DNA from: an uncultured Ruminococcus sp.
GTDB taxonomy: Bacteria; Bacillota; Clostridia; Oscillospirales; Ruminococcaceae
Length of the DNA: 32,817 bases
NCBI GenBank assembly: GCA_947176075.1
Contig: CAMWPG010000011.1
Location: forward strand, 1-32,817
Reading direction: 5' to 3'
In this document: piece by piece, positions 15,858-27,014 of the stretch
Layout: each line of letters begins with the position of its first letter
Position numbering within the stretch: the first letter of the stretch is position 1
Translations under genes and position numbers: made by a program
The notes under the pieces: generated by a model
Databases searched by the model: none
What the model was told of the DNA's origin: nothing
What the model saw: the letters and a program-made list of their open reading frames with translations, nothing else

Positions 15858-17504
15858 TTAATCCGTCTGTGCTACAGATTCTTCAAGAGTTACTGTAACA
15901 TCCATCTGTTGACCCTGACGCACTATCGTGAGTACGACCTGCTCGCCTGCGTCATGCTCATTTTTATAATCATTTAATTCTTCTGATGTTTTAATAGTAT
16001 GACCATCAATGCCGATTATAAAATCCTGCACCTGAAGCCCTGCCTTATCGGCAGCGCCGTTCTTTGTAACACTTATTATACAAGTGCCCATAGGGAAATT
16101 ATACGCCTGAGAAACTGCCTCGGATACATCCTGACAAACGATGCCGAGCTGTGGTCTGCCTGTTACATAACCATGTTCAATAAGATCATCCACAATTTCC
16201 TTTGCCTCAGTGATCGGTATCGCAAAGCCTATACCCTCAATTGAAGCATTATTGCTTGAATAGGTAGAAGACATCTTAGCTGAATTTATACCTACCACCT
16301 GTCCTGCACTATTTATAAGCGGACCGCCGGAATTACCGCTGTTTATGGCAGTATCAGTCTGTATCAGCCTCATTTTTTTATCATTTATCGTTATCTGACG
16401 ATTAAGAGCTGAGATAATTCCACACGTTACAGTATTCTGAAGCTCAAGACCCAGCGGATTGCCTATTGCAACTACAAGCTCTCCGACCTGACATTCATTA
16501 CTGTCACCAAATTCAGCCGGTATAAGTCCTGTCTGATCTACTTTCAGTACAGCAAGGTCTGATTCTACATCATATGCAACTATTTCAGCGGTGTAAACAG
16601 TCTCCTGATCTGACATTTGTATATCAACAGACTGAGCCACGCCATAGCCTGAGCTGCTATCATATACTACATGAGCGTTTGTAACTATATAGCCATCCTG
16701 CGATATAACCACGCCTGTACCTGTTCCTACAGCTTCCTTTGACTGTGTGCCGCCGTTTCCAAAATCAAAATATCCAAAGCCGAAGCTATATGGCATATTT
16801 GACTGTGCCGTTGAGACAAATGTAGACTGAACTCCTACAACCGACGGGGTCATCTTGTTTACGATCTCCGGAATGGTTATTGCATCCTTACGTGAAGCAA
16901 GCTCAATAAGGCTCTTGCTCACTCCTGCCGCAGCTATACCTGTCTGCACTGCTGAATTATCATTATTACTGTCGTTTTTGTCGTCAGAGTCAGCAGACGG
17001 ATCTGAATAATTGATTTTGCCTGCATCAGATACTCTGCCGCCCTTATTCATAGAATATCCACCAACAAATGATATGCTTACCACAAAAACTGCTGCTGTA
17101 ACAAGTGCTGCTATTTTCAGACCTTTGCGGCTTTTTTTCTTTTCTGTATTTTCAGCTGACTGTATATTATTGCTGTTTGTATAATAATTTGCATAATTAT
17201 ATCCATTGGCACTTCCAGTCTTATTTGTATATCCGCCTGCACCGAAGCTGCCCGCTGCAGATTCTGATCGATAGGCATTACCGCTGCCATATGACGGATT
17301 TCCAACTCCCGTATAGCCATTGCTTCTTATGGGTTCATCCTGATGAGGATTTGGATTGCGGTAGTATCCGCTTCTGTAATCCGGATATGTGCCGCCCATA
17401 TTGGACGAATGCGCAGCGCCTTCAGCCGCACCATTTGCCTGTGATGGTTCCTCTGCTCCGTCATAAGCGCCATTATTATTATTGTTGTTTTCAAATTCAG
17501 CCAT
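15858..17504 (-). CDS. htrA: HtrA/DegP-like membrane-anchored trypsin-like serine protease with PDZ domain
   Basis: Catalytic motifs TNAHVV, SDLAVLKVD, NSGNSGGPLIN; PDZ region; one TM after a disordered N-terminus. Confidence 0.92.
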   Translation of the reverse strand: MAEFENNNNNNGAYDGAEEPSQANGAAEGAAHSSNMGGTYPDYRSGYYRNPNPHQDEPIRSNGYTGVGNPSYGSGNAYRSESAAGSFGAGGYTNKTGSANGYNYANYYTNSNNIQSAENTEKKKSRKGLKIAALVTAAVFVVSISFVGGYSMNKGGRVSDAGKINYSDPSADSDDKNDSNNDNSAVQTGIAAAGVSKSLIELASRKDAITIPEIVNKMTPSVVGVQSTFVSTAQSNMPYSFGFGYFDFGNGGTQSKEAVGTGTGVVISQDGYIVTNAHVVYDSSSGYGVAQSVDIQMSDQETVYTAEIVAYDVESDLAVLKVDQTGLIPAEFGDSNECQVGELVVAIGNPLGLELQNTVTCGIISALNRQITINDKKMRLIQTDTAINSGNSGGPLINSAGQVVGINSAKMSSTYSSNNASIEGIGFAIPITEAKEIVDDLIEHGYVTGRPQLGIVCQDVSEAVSQAYNFPMGTCIISVTKNGAADKAGLQVQDFIIGIDGHTIKTSEELNDYKNEHDAGEQVVLTIVRQGQQMDVTVTLEESVAQTD

Positions 17505-17660
17505 GATCGTATCATCCTTTCAATATATTAAGAAGCATTTGCTTTTGTTTTTGTAATTATAATTATACTGTTTTATGTGATAATATTATGATAGCCTATA
17601 GAAAACACCGTAAAATTGAATAGCCTTTTCTTTCACATCAGTATGCCATATTTCACACAT

Positions 17661-18887
17661 TTATTTTCCTGCAACAAAATCATCAAATGTTCCGCTTATT
17701 ATACCTGCCGCTTTTCCTGAATAATATTCCAGTATAAGTGTAGCGTCCTCTATATTAACACTGCCATCCTTATTGCTGTCAGCAGCAAGCGCATTCACTC
17801 CAGTGATCTCTGGTGCTTTTCCGACAGCATTTGACGCATAAATAGTCAACGCAGCTGTAGCATCATTAATATTCACAGCGCCGTCAGCATCGACATCTCC
17901 ATAACTGTTTTTCAAGACTCTTCCCAGTATTCCGTTATTTATAGCAGGGTCAACTCCTGCAAGTGTATTTTCAGCACCCGACAGTGTATATGCCCTGCGC
18001 ATAAGAGTACCGCATTCACTTCCTGTTTCAGGAATATCAAGAGTTTCTATAATTGATTCTGCAATTGCAAGATGCCCCTTGCTGTTAGGATGAACATCAA
18101 CATTTTTTATATGCGTGTAAAAATATGAATGATTGGCAAATGTTACAAACGTATCGACTATCGATGGTCCTGTAAGGCCTCTTATAATATCATTTACACC
18201 GCCGTCTATAGGATAAAGAGTATTATCAGGCTTTCCTTCAAGATAACTGTTAACATTTGCACAAAGTACTGTCATTGAACCGCTTGAGGCAAGTGCGGTA
18301 TTATCATTTTTCAGATCCATAGGATTATATACAGTCTGAAAAACAATTCTTGCAGATGTCATTGAACTAAGCTGCTCTGTCAGCTGCTGTATATTCGCAT
18401 TGCAGTTTTTAATAGCATCAGGCATAAATGAATTTAACTTCGTTTGAAGAGCAATAGAATAGAATAGATCCTTATCACTCTCTGCCTTTATAGCTGCTAT
18501 AAGCTCTGTCATAGTATTATATTTTGAAGCATCTATAAATTCATTATTCAGAACCGGTTTCATAATATCATTGCCGCCTATTGTTATAAGAACAATATCC
18601 GCATCAGCAATTTCGCTCTGAACTGCCGGATCTGAAATCTTAGATAAAAGCTCTGCGCTGGTCATGCTGTCCTCAGCAAAGTTTACAAGCTCCGCACCAT
18701 AGTAACTGCTCACAAGCTGCGGATATGATGCTATCAAAGAACCATCCATTGAATAACCATTTGTAATACTATCACCAAGTGCAACGATCTTCATTGCATC
18801 GTCTGCGCTCGCATCAAATGCCATTGAAGTCATCCCCAGAATGACTGAAGCAAATGCAGCTGCATATTTCAAAGTTTTGTTTTTCAT
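17661..18887 (-). CDS. Secreted SGNH/GDSL-type esterase with C-terminal dockerin
   Basis: Signal peptide; VALGDSITNGYS, TIGGNDI, DVHPNSKGH; duplicated dockerin GDVDADGAVNINDATAALTIYA / DSNKDGSVNIEDATLILEYY. Confidence 0.92.
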   Translation of the reverse strand: MKNKTLKYAAAFASVILGMTSMAFDASADDAMKIVALGDSITNGYSMDGSLIASYPQLVSSYYGAELVNFAEDSMTSAELLSKISDPAVQSEIADADIVLITIGGNDIMKPVLNNEFIDASKYNTMTELIAAIKAESDKDLFYSIALQTKLNSFMPDAIKNCNANIQQLTEQLSSMTSARIVFQTVYNPMDLKNDNTALASSGSMTVLCANVNSYLEGKPDNTLYPIDGGVNDIIRGLTGPSIVDTFVTFANHSYFYTHIKNVDVHPNSKGHLAIAESIIETLDIPETGSECGTLMRRAYTLSGAENTLAGVDPAINNGILGRVLKNSYGDVDADGAVNINDATAALTIYASNAVGKAPEITGVNALAADSNKDGSVNIEDATLILEYYSGKAAGIISGTFDDFVAGK

Positions 18888-19087
18888 AAAAATATTCCTT
18901 CCAATTTCTTAAATTATAGTAACCATTCAAAAATAATTTCATATTCTACACATTAATCGTGTGCCTATTGGCAAATATTAAAATTTGTCGTTTAATATAA
19001 AATTAAAAAAATATTTCATGCTTTAATTATACACACTTTTGCACTGTATGTCAAGCAATTGAAAAATTTGACAAAATCAGAAAAACC

Positions 19088-19123
19088 GAAACAGCCGCAC
19101 TGCAATGCAGCGACGGCTGTTTC
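19088..19123 (-). terminator. Intrinsic terminator downstream of the aquaporin gene
   Basis: gaaacagccg...cggctgtttc perfect 10-bp stem with inner ctgca-a-tgcag palindrome; T5 on minus strand. Confidence 0.85.
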
Positions 19124-19170
19124 AGGAAAAACAATGAGAAAAAAGAGATAAATGCTCTGGACTTCAAAAA

Positions 19171-19881
19171 TTATTGCTTCTTCTTAGCGGACTGGAGCAG
19201 CATAAATGCAACTGCTGCAATCGCAGCACCAATAAGCGGAGCTACTATAAATACCCATACCTGAGAAAGTGCATCGCCGCCCATAAACAGTGCAGGACCA
19301 AGACTTCTTGCAGGATTAACGGATGTACCTGTAAACGGAACGCCAAGAATATGTACAAGTGTAAGTGTAAGACCGATAACTATGCCTGCTACAGAGCTGT
19401 ACTTTTCCTTAGATGTAACACCAAGGATCGCAAATACAAACACAAATGTAAGCACTACCTCAACGAGCAGAGCCTGAGTAAGAGTAGCACCCATTGCGCT
19501 TGCTTCACCATAGCCGTTAGTTCCCAGACCGTACTCAGTACCGCCAAGGATTCCCATAAGTACAGCGGCACCTGCTATACCGCCAAGTATCTGTGAAATA
19601 ACATAACCTATAAAATCGGTAACAGACATCTTTCCGGTTATAAGCATTCCAAGTGAAACTGCCGGATTTATATGACAGCCGGAAACATTACCCACTGAAT
19701 AAGCCATTGCAACAATAACAAGTCCGAATGCCACGGAAATCGCCAGTGTTGAAAATGACAGCGGAACGATAACACCCTGCGCATTGAGCATTGCATTAGC
19801 GGCAGCAGCGCTTCCGCAGCCAAAAATGACTAACACAGCAGTGCCTATAAATTCTGCAATATACTTTTTAATAGATTCCAT
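19171..19881 (-). CDS. MIP/aquaporin family channel (AqpZ-like)
   Basis: Two NPA motifs (GCHINPAVS, TSVNPARS), six-TM architecture; start probably MESIKKY. Confidence 0.9.
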   Translation of the reverse strand: MESIKKYIAEFIGTAVLVIFGCGSAAAANAMLNAQGVIVPLSFSTLAISVAFGLVIVAMAYSVGNVSGCHINPAVSLGMLITGKMSVTDFIGYVISQILGGIAGAAVLMGILGGTEYGLGTNGYGEASAMGATLTQALLVEVVLTFVFVFAILGVTSKEKYSSVAGIVIGLTLTLVHILGVPFTGTSVNPARSLGPALFMGGDALSQVWVFIVAPLIGAAIAAVAFMLLQSAKKKQ

Positions 19882-20012
19882 TTTTTCAATTCCTTTCAAA
19901 TTTAAGTTTGAATTATGTATATATTATACCATAGCAATGGTCATTTGTCAATAAAAATCGCTTAGTGAGCTGTAAAAATATGCCATTCATTTTTGTGCAA
20001 AATACACAAACG

Positions 20013-20927
20013 CTAACCTGCCAATCCAGAGCGTTCTATTCCTTCGGTAAAATACTTCTGGAGAAAAATGTACATAATAAGTATTGGCATAACGGCAAGC
20101 AGGCAGCCTGCTTCAAGCCATACGACCTGTTCACGAACGCTTACATCTAAGCCTTGAAAAATCGTTTGAGAAAGCAAACTGCTTAAATTTTTAAGGCTGA
20201 GCGCTATTGTCTGATTTTTATCAAAAAATACAGAGCTTACATAGAAATCATTCCAGTACCATACAATGGAAAACAGAAACACTGTAAGCAGCGGCGGCCG
20301 TGCATTAGGCAGCATCACAGTAAAAAATGTCCTTACTGCGCCGCAGCCGTCAAGATATGCCGCATCCTCAAGCTCCGCAGGCATTCCTCTAAAAAACTGA
20401 CGGAATATAAATATCATAAGTCCAGATTTTATACCGCATCCCATAGCCGCCGGAATATACATACATAATGGATTGTTAATAAGATTAAAAGGTCCAAAAT
20501 GTCGAAAGATCATATACTGAGGAATTGCTGTCACCTGCACCGGTACAAGTATCATCATTATAACTATCCCAAAAAGCAGTCCTCTTCCTTTGAATCTGAA
20601 CCTTGCAAATCCATAGCCTGTTACTGCGCACGATATAACCTGTAAAAGGCAGCAGCCTATATTAAGAAAAAATGTTCTGCAAAGAGTTTTCCAGTAATCC
20701 ATTATCTCCATAGTTTCTCTGATAACGCTCAACGTCAAATGCTTAGGTATCCATATAACCGTAGGATCGCTCATATCCTCCGGCATACGAAAAGCACAGC
20801 TTATCATGTAAATAAGCGGATAAATTATGATAAATCCCAGCCCTAACAATATCAAAAAACGGACAATACGCCATATCGCACTGCTAATCGCCTGTCTGCT
20901 TACAATAATTTTACCAAATCCTTTCAT
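20013..20927 (-). CDS. Carbohydrate ABC transporter permease (MalG-type)
   Basis: BPD_transp_1 EAA-loop region (EDAAYLDGCGAVRTFFTVMLPNARP). Confidence 0.88.
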   Translation of the reverse strand: MKGFGKIIVSRQAISSAIWRIVRFLILLGLGFIIIYPLIYMISCAFRMPEDMSDPTVIWIPKHLTLSVIRETMEIMDYWKTLCRTFFLNIGCCLLQVISCAVTGYGFARFRFKGRGLLFGIVIMMILVPVQVTAIPQYMIFRHFGPFNLINNPLCMYIPAAMGCGIKSGLMIFIFRQFFRGMPAELEDAAYLDGCGAVRTFFTVMLPNARPPLLTVFLFSIVWYWNDFYVSSVFFDKNQTIALSLKNLSSLLSQTIFQGLDVSVREQVVWLEAGCLLAVMPILIMYIFLQKYFTEGIERSGLAG

Positions 20928-21817
20928 TATTCTACCTCATAGTAAACAAATTTATTTATTATAGCTGAAATAATACCAACCGCTGCAAGGACTATGGCGA
21001 AATATATCCACGCCATAGCAGAAGCTTCTCCATACTTCCAATCCATCTGCATATCAAGAATCCTGCACATTACAGAATTATCCGTATCAGTGAACGAATC
21101 TATAAAAGTGAAAATAAAGCAGGCTAAAAATACAGGACCTACTCCCGGCAAAAGCACCTTCCAGAAATAATCCCATCCGGAAGCTCCTTCTATCTGCGCT
21201 GCTTCTCTTGCTGAAGCCGGTATATTCTGAATTGCTGCCAAAAACATCAGTATCTGTATTCCTGCTTTCCATATGATGCCGAAAATATCATTTGCTATCG
21301 CCTCTGCCGCCAGAGCAGCCTGCTCAGAAATACCATATATATCAAAATATCTCATAAGACTATTCAGAAGATCTGCTGAAATCATAGTGGAATAGCCGCC
21401 GCCGTCGTTTCCAGTACTTGCCATATTTCCACTGATTATATTGTATATCGGTCCTGCTGCAATTATAACAGGAAGGAAAAATACTGCTCTTGCAAATGTC
21501 CTGCCACGGAATTTTTGGCTAAGCAGCATTGCTGTAAACAAAGACAAAAGCATTATAAGCGGCGTTTTCCAAAGCGTCTCTTTCAGCACCTGTATAAGAT
21601 ATGTTCGATAATTCGGATCCTCATTCAGTGCGTAATTATACTTTTCAAGTCCTGCAAAGCTGCCTGTCATCCCGCCTGTATCGGGGCGTATATCAAAGAA
21701 TGAATATATAAACGATTGTATAAGAGGCAGCATAAAAAAAACAAGAGAGCCTATAAGCCATACAGATATAAATCCAAAGCCCTGCATATCTTTTCTTTTT
21801 TGAAAGCTAAGCTTCAT
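20927..21817 (-). CDS. Sugar ABC transporter permease (MalF-type)
   Basis: EAA loop SAREAAQIEGASGWDYFWKVLLPGVGPVF; start MKLSFQKRK with GGAGAG RBS. Confidence 0.87.
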   Translation of the reverse strand: MKLSFQKRKDMQGFGFISVWLIGSLVFFMLPLIQSFIYSFFDIRPDTGGMTGSFAGLEKYNYALNEDPNYRTYLIQVLKETLWKTPLIMLLSLFTAMLLSQKFRGRTFARAVFFLPVIIAAGPIYNIISGNMASTGNDGGGYSTMISADLLNSLMRYFDIYGISEQAALAAEAIANDIFGIIWKAGIQILMFLAAIQNIPASAREAAQIEGASGWDYFWKVLLPGVGPVFLACFIFTFIDSFTDTDNSVMCRILDMQMDWKYGEASAMAWIYFAIVLAAVGIISAIINKFVYYEVE

Positions 21818-21822
21818 AAGAA

Positions 21823-24012
21823 TCACTCTCCATTTGACGAAGTATCGCAAAGATAGTATTCCTGCCCGTCTGCTGTAACAGAGCATTTTTCAAGATCCAC
21901 TATTATCTCAATACCGCCCTCATATTCAGTATAAATTTTATTACCGGATCTTTTATATGCTGTGATAAACTTTCCCTCCACTTGGGACAGTATCTTTTCT
22001 GAAAACAAAAAATCCTGTGCTGCCTGCTGCGTCCAACTGTCGTAATAAGTATAGTAAAGATGCTCCAGCTCTGTACCGCTGATGATCTGCACATTTTCAC
22101 CTATCATATCATAATGCGGATTGCTCCCCGATGCCATTGCAAGAAGCAGAAGCTCTCTGCGGTCGGCACTGCCATTTATAGGTTCAGTTGAATATGACTT
22201 TAATCCATGCAAAACCATCTGATAAAACGGTATGTCCTCGTCAAAGATATCATATCCGCTCGAACAAAGCGGCACATTATTTATCCTATCTGCATATGGC
22301 AGAACATAAGCATTAGCTTCATCCGCAAGAATGCTGTCTGTGCAGTCTTCAAGCATTTTAAGTCCGTCTGTAAGCAGCTGCTGCGCTTCATCCCTCGAAA
22401 TTTCCCTGCTGCCATAGTCACCGCATAACATGGTAGTAAGCTCCGACAAACATATATTATCTATACCGTTTTTCTTTAGATTGCACGACAGATTTTCAAA
22501 AACCTCTGGATACTCAGCCGGCGATAAAATCGACAATGATTTTTTATTCATATTCTTACTGCCGCTGACAATGTTATAATCATAAAGAGATGCATATTCA
22601 CCCGATATGCGCCTTGAAGCATTACTTATTGCCCTATAGCCGCTGCCGGAGCTGAACGCCGCATTCTGCACAGAAGGATAAAACGCAACGCCATTCAATG
22701 CTGAATACTCAGCAAGATTATAAAATTCATCTGCGCCTATAGATTTCGACACCTCGGCTTTTGTATCTATTCTGTTTTTTATGCCATCGTCTGTCCATTT
22801 ATTAAAGCTCACTACCATATTTGAAATACCTGCATTTTTCAAGGTTTCTATTATATCACTTGCCTGAGATGCTGTCGTAAGCGGTGTTTTCATTGTTATC
22901 GGAATACCTAAGAATGAGCGCTTTTTTAAAACAGCTCCATAAAAATCAACATAAAGCTCCGCAGGCGGTGTCTCTGTCCTTATGACATTCATTTCTTTTA
23001 TAAGATATTCCCGATATGCTCTCGCAATATCTACAGGCTCTGCTGCGTTATTATCCGTACCCTCTACCGGATAATAGCGCAAGGATATTCTGTCCGTCTT
23101 TATATTTCCGCTTTCAAACACCGTAATGGCATTTACCATATCTCCTGACATATAATAAGTATCGCTGCCTCTTAGAATAAAATCAAAGCTGCAAAGATTA
23201 TAGCTGCTTTTTGATACACCGCTCACGCTGGCATTGAGTCTTGCGTTTGAGTCGCCTCTGGTGCACACTGTCATAAGTCCGCTGCATCCGCTGATTATAC
23301 CGTACATGGGCAGATATATCTGCTTTGTATTATCTATAGTTTCAAGCGGTGCAGCTGCCGTATCCCTGCCATAAACCATACCTGAATAGCTCTTTGAATT
23401 TATTTTGCCATTATTGAAGTTTATAACAGCTCCGCAGCCATCGGGAATAATAAAGCACCCATTATCATCCGCTCCGGCAGCACCAAAGCTGCTCATGATC
23501 GAAAGCTCAGTAAGCAGTCTGCCATCATTGGTTTCTTTTATATCAGCTGTTTCAACCGAAGCTTCAAGGTAATTTTCACCTATTGTAAACCTTACCGGAA
23601 TAGTTATTCCTGCCTTTTTAAACTCGTAGATCATCTCTACTCCGTTATTTATATCCTTTATCTTAACAGACGCACTGGTTTTAGAGCAAAGTCTCGTATC
23701 AGAACGTTTTTCAGGCTCACAATAAGTAATGCAAAGCGGTGAGCTAAGCTCTGATATGACGACATTTGAAGCCAGCGAATCATTTTCAGCATTTTCAGGG
23801 CATGACCGCCATGTGGTCCCTGATGTCTTATCAGTAAGAAATATTTCCCCATTTTCATCGTTTACATAAAGCGCAAGGCGTTTATTCTCCGCAGCAATAC
23901 GGAATTTTTCCTCTTTTGTAATATTTGCTGCAAAAACAGGTATATGAAAAATATTAAAAATAACAATTGCCGACAATAAAACCACGACGATGATATAAAT
24001 ACGTTTTCTCAT
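21823..24012 (-). CDS. DUF5696-type exported protein
   Basis: Signal peptide; NKRLALYVNDENGEIFLTDKTSGTTWRSCPEN pattern; about 729 aa; operon context with sugar ABC genes. Confidence 0.7.
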   Translation of the reverse strand: MRKRIYIIVVVLLSAIVIFNIFHIPVFAANITKEEKFRIAAENKRLALYVNDENGEIFLTDKTSGTTWRSCPENAENDSLASNVVISELSSPLCITYCEPEKRSDTRLCSKTSASVKIKDINNGVEMIYEFKKAGITIPVRFTIGENYLEASVETADIKETNDGRLLTELSIMSSFGAAGADDNGCFIIPDGCGAVINFNNGKINSKSYSGMVYGRDTAAAPLETIDNTKQIYLPMYGIISGCSGLMTVCTRGDSNARLNASVSGVSKSSYNLCSFDFILRGSDTYYMSGDMVNAITVFESGNIKTDRISLRYYPVEGTDNNAAEPVDIARAYREYLIKEMNVIRTETPPAELYVDFYGAVLKKRSFLGIPITMKTPLTTASQASDIIETLKNAGISNMVVSFNKWTDDGIKNRIDTKAEVSKSIGADEFYNLAEYSALNGVAFYPSVQNAAFSSGSGYRAISNASRRISGEYASLYDYNIVSGSKNMNKKSLSILSPAEYPEVFENLSCNLKKNGIDNICLSELTTMLCGDYGSREISRDEAQQLLTDGLKMLEDCTDSILADEANAYVLPYADRINNVPLCSSGYDIFDEDIPFYQMVLHGLKSYSTEPINGSADRRELLLLAMASGSNPHYDMIGENVQIISGTELEHLYYTYYDSWTQQAAQDFLFSEKILSQVEGKFITAYKRSGNKIYTEYEGGIEIIVDLEKCSVTADGQEYYLCDTSSNGE

Positions 24013-24027
24013 AATTCAGGTGATCTC

Positions 24028-24657
24028 CTAATATTTCAATCTGTATTCTATCTCTGCAATGATCGTTGCCGCAAAGACGTAAATCTGCTGGATAAGCGCT
24101 GCTGCCAGCACGAGAATCAAAATAATAATAATCATTCCAGCAATTGTAAATAATATTGACAATACTGTTTTTGATACGCTTAATTGATGCGCCGCCTTTA
24201 TTCCTGTAAATATAAGCATTGCTGACCACAAAATTCCTATAACACCCGTAAGCGTTATAAATATTCCCTCGTCCCTAATAAGAATATGCGACAACATCAC
24301 TTGAACATAAAGGCTTACTGTATACGGTATAAGCGCATATGCACTGTAAATATATATTCTTCTTATAGTTCCCTCTCCGTCAAAAAAAGTGCAGACCGCA
24401 CGATTTGATACTGTCCATGCAAGAAACAAAAATACAGTTCTGATAATAAACGATAAAATGCTGAAGTCTTCCACAGATGTAATAACAAACTGCTTGCCGT
24501 AAAAATTTTCACGCAATATAGTTCCTGCAAACCACAGTGCTATTACGATATTGGATATTAAAATCGAACCAGCTTTTTTAAAGCGAAGATCCTCAAAGCC
24601 GTCAAACGGATGAAAGACAGTATGCAGCACCCACTGCTTTTCTGTAAGCTCAATCAC
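24028..24657 (-). CDS. YIP1-family membrane protein
   Basis: Polytopic, N-terminal HPFDGFEDLRFKKAGS pattern; operon context. Confidence 0.7.
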   Translation of the reverse strand: MIELTEKQWVLHTVFHPFDGFEDLRFKKAGSILISNIVIALWFAGTILRENFYGKQFVITSVEDFSILSFIIRTVFLFLAWTVSNRAVCTFFDGEGTIRRIYIYSAYALIPYTVSLYVQVMLSHILIRDEGIFITLTGVIGILWSAMLIFTGIKAAHQLSVSKTVLSILFTIAGMIIIILILVLAAALIQQIYVFAATIIAEIEYRLKY

Positions 24658-24663
24658 TATCTA

Positions 24664-26124
24664 TCATCCTCCTCTGTATCTGCGCAGCTTTTTTCTATAA
24701 TGCCTGTGAATAATACGCAAAATTATAAACACAGCTATAAAAGCTGATACAATAGAGAAATTTTTGCTGAGCCACTCAGCACGATAGCCTTCAAAGGCTT
24801 TATTGTAATGATAGGACGATCCGCCAAGCTCTGCATATTCCATTGCTCCTCTATAATCGCCCTTTCTCAGAAGCGCAGAGGATATCCCCAGATATGCTGC
24901 GGTATAATTACCATCACACCTCAAAGCTTCTTGCCACGGCTTCAAAGCCTCCTCGTACTTTCCGTCATTATAAAGCTTATCCGCATCATGTACTATTTTC
25001 CCAAAGTCCGTTTCCTCAAATATTGTAACAGTATTTTTCATGCTGTCCGTTATAAAAATCCTTTCGCCTGTACATTCAACAGCTGTTGGCTTTAGTGAAA
25101 ATCCTCCCAGACAATCGCTTCTGCCTCCCATTATAAACAACAGACTGCCTTCTTTATTATATTGAAAAACTCTGCCTGTACCTGTGTCCAAACAGCATAT
25201 TCTGCCTTCATTGTCAACATCTATATCAATAAGCTCAGTTTTGAAAACCTCACCTGAATCTGAATTCTGATACCTTGGCAGATCTCCGAATACTGTATCA
25301 ATTCCGGCAAAAAGATTCTTTCCGGCAGGATTCACCTTCTTAACACGATCGTGTCCGGCATCAGCTGAACCTGTTACAGTATAGACAAAGCCTTCTTTGT
25401 CTATATCAAAGCCTGTAATGCCAGCCGGAACACTTCTGGACATTGCACTTCTCATCTTATCTGTAGCAAACAGCTTCTTGATATAATCCGATATGACCTT
25501 TGCTGTCGGCAAAACGCTGCCTGCACCATAATAGCCCTCAAATTCTCCATCTCTGCTAAAAAACGCTGCACCTCCGGTAATATTATCAAGTATTGCGTAA
25601 ATGTTGCCATACTTGTCAGCTATTACCTTTTCAGGACGAAATGTTTCGCTTTCATACATATCTGAATCAGGTTTTGTAACAATAAGACTGACATTTCCGT
25701 CCATATCTGAAACAATAATCCTTGAGTTGCCGGTATCGGATATATACATCAAACCATCATCAGAAACAAATATTCCCTCAGGCGATGAAAGATTAAAACT
25801 TGCACCATTATTATCTGTAAATATGCTGTAAACCATAGAAGCTTTAGTAAAATCAGGATCGACCTCTATTATACGGTCATTACCCTTGTCTGCTATGAAG
25901 AAGCTGCCGCTGTCCGCACAAAAAATATCAGCCGGCTGACTAAGCTCTCCGCAGCCAAGCTCATTTCCATTTACCGCTTTGACTGCCCTGTATCCCGCTT
26001 GAGACGGCACTGCCTCACCATAAAAGTTATAGCTGTAGCTTCCTTCTGCGGATACATATGAAGCTTTTGACAAAAAAAACGCACAACACACAAAAGCCAA
26101 CGCAGCACCTGCATTTCCACGCAT
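24664..26124 (-). CDS. Exported NHL-repeat/beta-propeller protein with TPR-like segment and C-terminal TM
   Basis: Repeated motifs QPADIFCADSGSFFIADKGNDRIIEVD, SPEGIFVSDDGLMYISDTGNSRIIVSD; TPR-like AYLGISSALLRKGDYRGAMEYAELG; C-terminal TM. Confidence 0.78.
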   Translation of the reverse strand: MRGNAGAALAFVCCAFFLSKASYVSAEGSYSYNFYGEAVPSQAGYRAVKAVNGNELGCGELSQPADIFCADSGSFFIADKGNDRIIEVDPDFTKASMVYSIFTDNNGASFNLSSPEGIFVSDDGLMYISDTGNSRIIVSDMDGNVSLIVTKPDSDMYESETFRPEKVIADKYGNIYAILDNITGGAAFFSRDGEFEGYYGAGSVLPTAKVISDYIKKLFATDKMRSAMSRSVPAGITGFDIDKEGFVYTVTGSADAGHDRVKKVNPAGKNLFAGIDTVFGDLPRYQNSDSGEVFKTELIDIDVDNEGRICCLDTGTGRVFQYNKEGSLLFIMGGRSDCLGGFSLKPTAVECTGERIFITDSMKNTVTIFEETDFGKIVHDADKLYNDGKYEEALKPWQEALRCDGNYTAAYLGISSALLRKGDYRGAMEYAELGGSSYHYNKAFEGYRAEWLSKNFSIVSAFIAVFIILRIIHRHYRKKLRRYRGG

Positions 26125-26141
26125 AAAAAGTCACATCTCCT

Positions 26142-26978
26142 CTATTCTTTAAGCCCTGAATGAGCCATTGTTTCAATAACATGACGTTCTGCAAGCATGA
26201 ATATAATAACAGGCGGCACAAGCATAAACACTGCCGCTGCCATTGCAACGCCGGCTCTTGAAAGTCCTGCCGCTGATGCCTGCATGACCACAGTCGGAAG
26301 CGTTTTCAGAGATTCATCAAATATAACAGAACCTCCCTGAATATTCCAAGCAGCCTGAAATGTAAATATAACAAGAGTCATAAGAGCAGGCTTCTGATTT
26401 GGCATAACTACCTGCCAACATATACGAAAAAGTCCTGCTCCGTCTACCTTTGCAGATTCTATTACTGAATCAGGCATCTGACTTATAGCCTGACGCATCA
26501 AAAAAATACATATTGGAGACGCAGCCGCAGGAAGTATCAGCGCAGCAATTTTGTTCACAAGTCCCATTTTAGCAAGAACCATATACTGCATTATATAAAT
26601 GACATTACTTTGATAAAGAAGCGCTGCAACTATAAGTGCATTTATGAGCTTTGCTCCGGGGAATTTTACCTTTGCAAGACAGAATGCAGCCATTGAAGAA
26701 AAAACGACCTGCATAATCGTTACAGCCACAGTTACAAATACGCTGTTGAAAACATATCTCGAAAAAGGCACATGCTCGCCGCTGCAAATTCTGAACATTG
26801 CGGTATAATTTGAAAGCGTTGGCTCTGTCACATAAAGCTTTGGAGGAAATATAAACATCTCCTGAATCGGCTTCACAGACATTATTACAGTCAGATAAAC
26901 AGGCATTATCATAAAAAGCGCAAGAATTGCAAGAATAATAAATATTCCTATATTGCCCATCCTTTTCCGTGCTGTCAT
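26142..26978 (-). CDS. Carbohydrate ABC transporter permease (MalG-type)
   Basis: VIESAKVDGAGLFRICWQVVMPNQKPAL EAA loop. Confidence 0.9.
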   Translation of the reverse strand: MTARKRMGNIGIFIILAILALFMIMPVYLTVIMSVKPIQEMFIFPPKLYVTEPTLSNYTAMFRICSGEHVPFSRYVFNSVFVTVAVTIMQVVFSSMAAFCLAKVKFPGAKLINALIVAALLYQSNVIYIMQYMVLAKMGLVNKIAALILPAAASPICIFLMRQAISQMPDSVIESAKVDGAGLFRICWQVVMPNQKPALMTLVIFTFQAAWNIQGGSVIFDESLKTLPTVVMQASAAGLSRAGVAMAAAVFMLVPPVIIFMLAERHVIETMAHSGLKE

Positions 26979-27014
26979 ATAGCTTCTCCTTTATAAAAAT
27001 TTATAGTGAAGGTG

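Noticed and set aside
15822-15977. 51-aa plus-strand ORF with AAGGAG RBS (MKISGLQIYLRNLIRL...) overlapping the htrA end
   Set aside because: Good RBS but mostly antisense to the htrA PDZ coding region, no promoter or homology recognised; likely chance.
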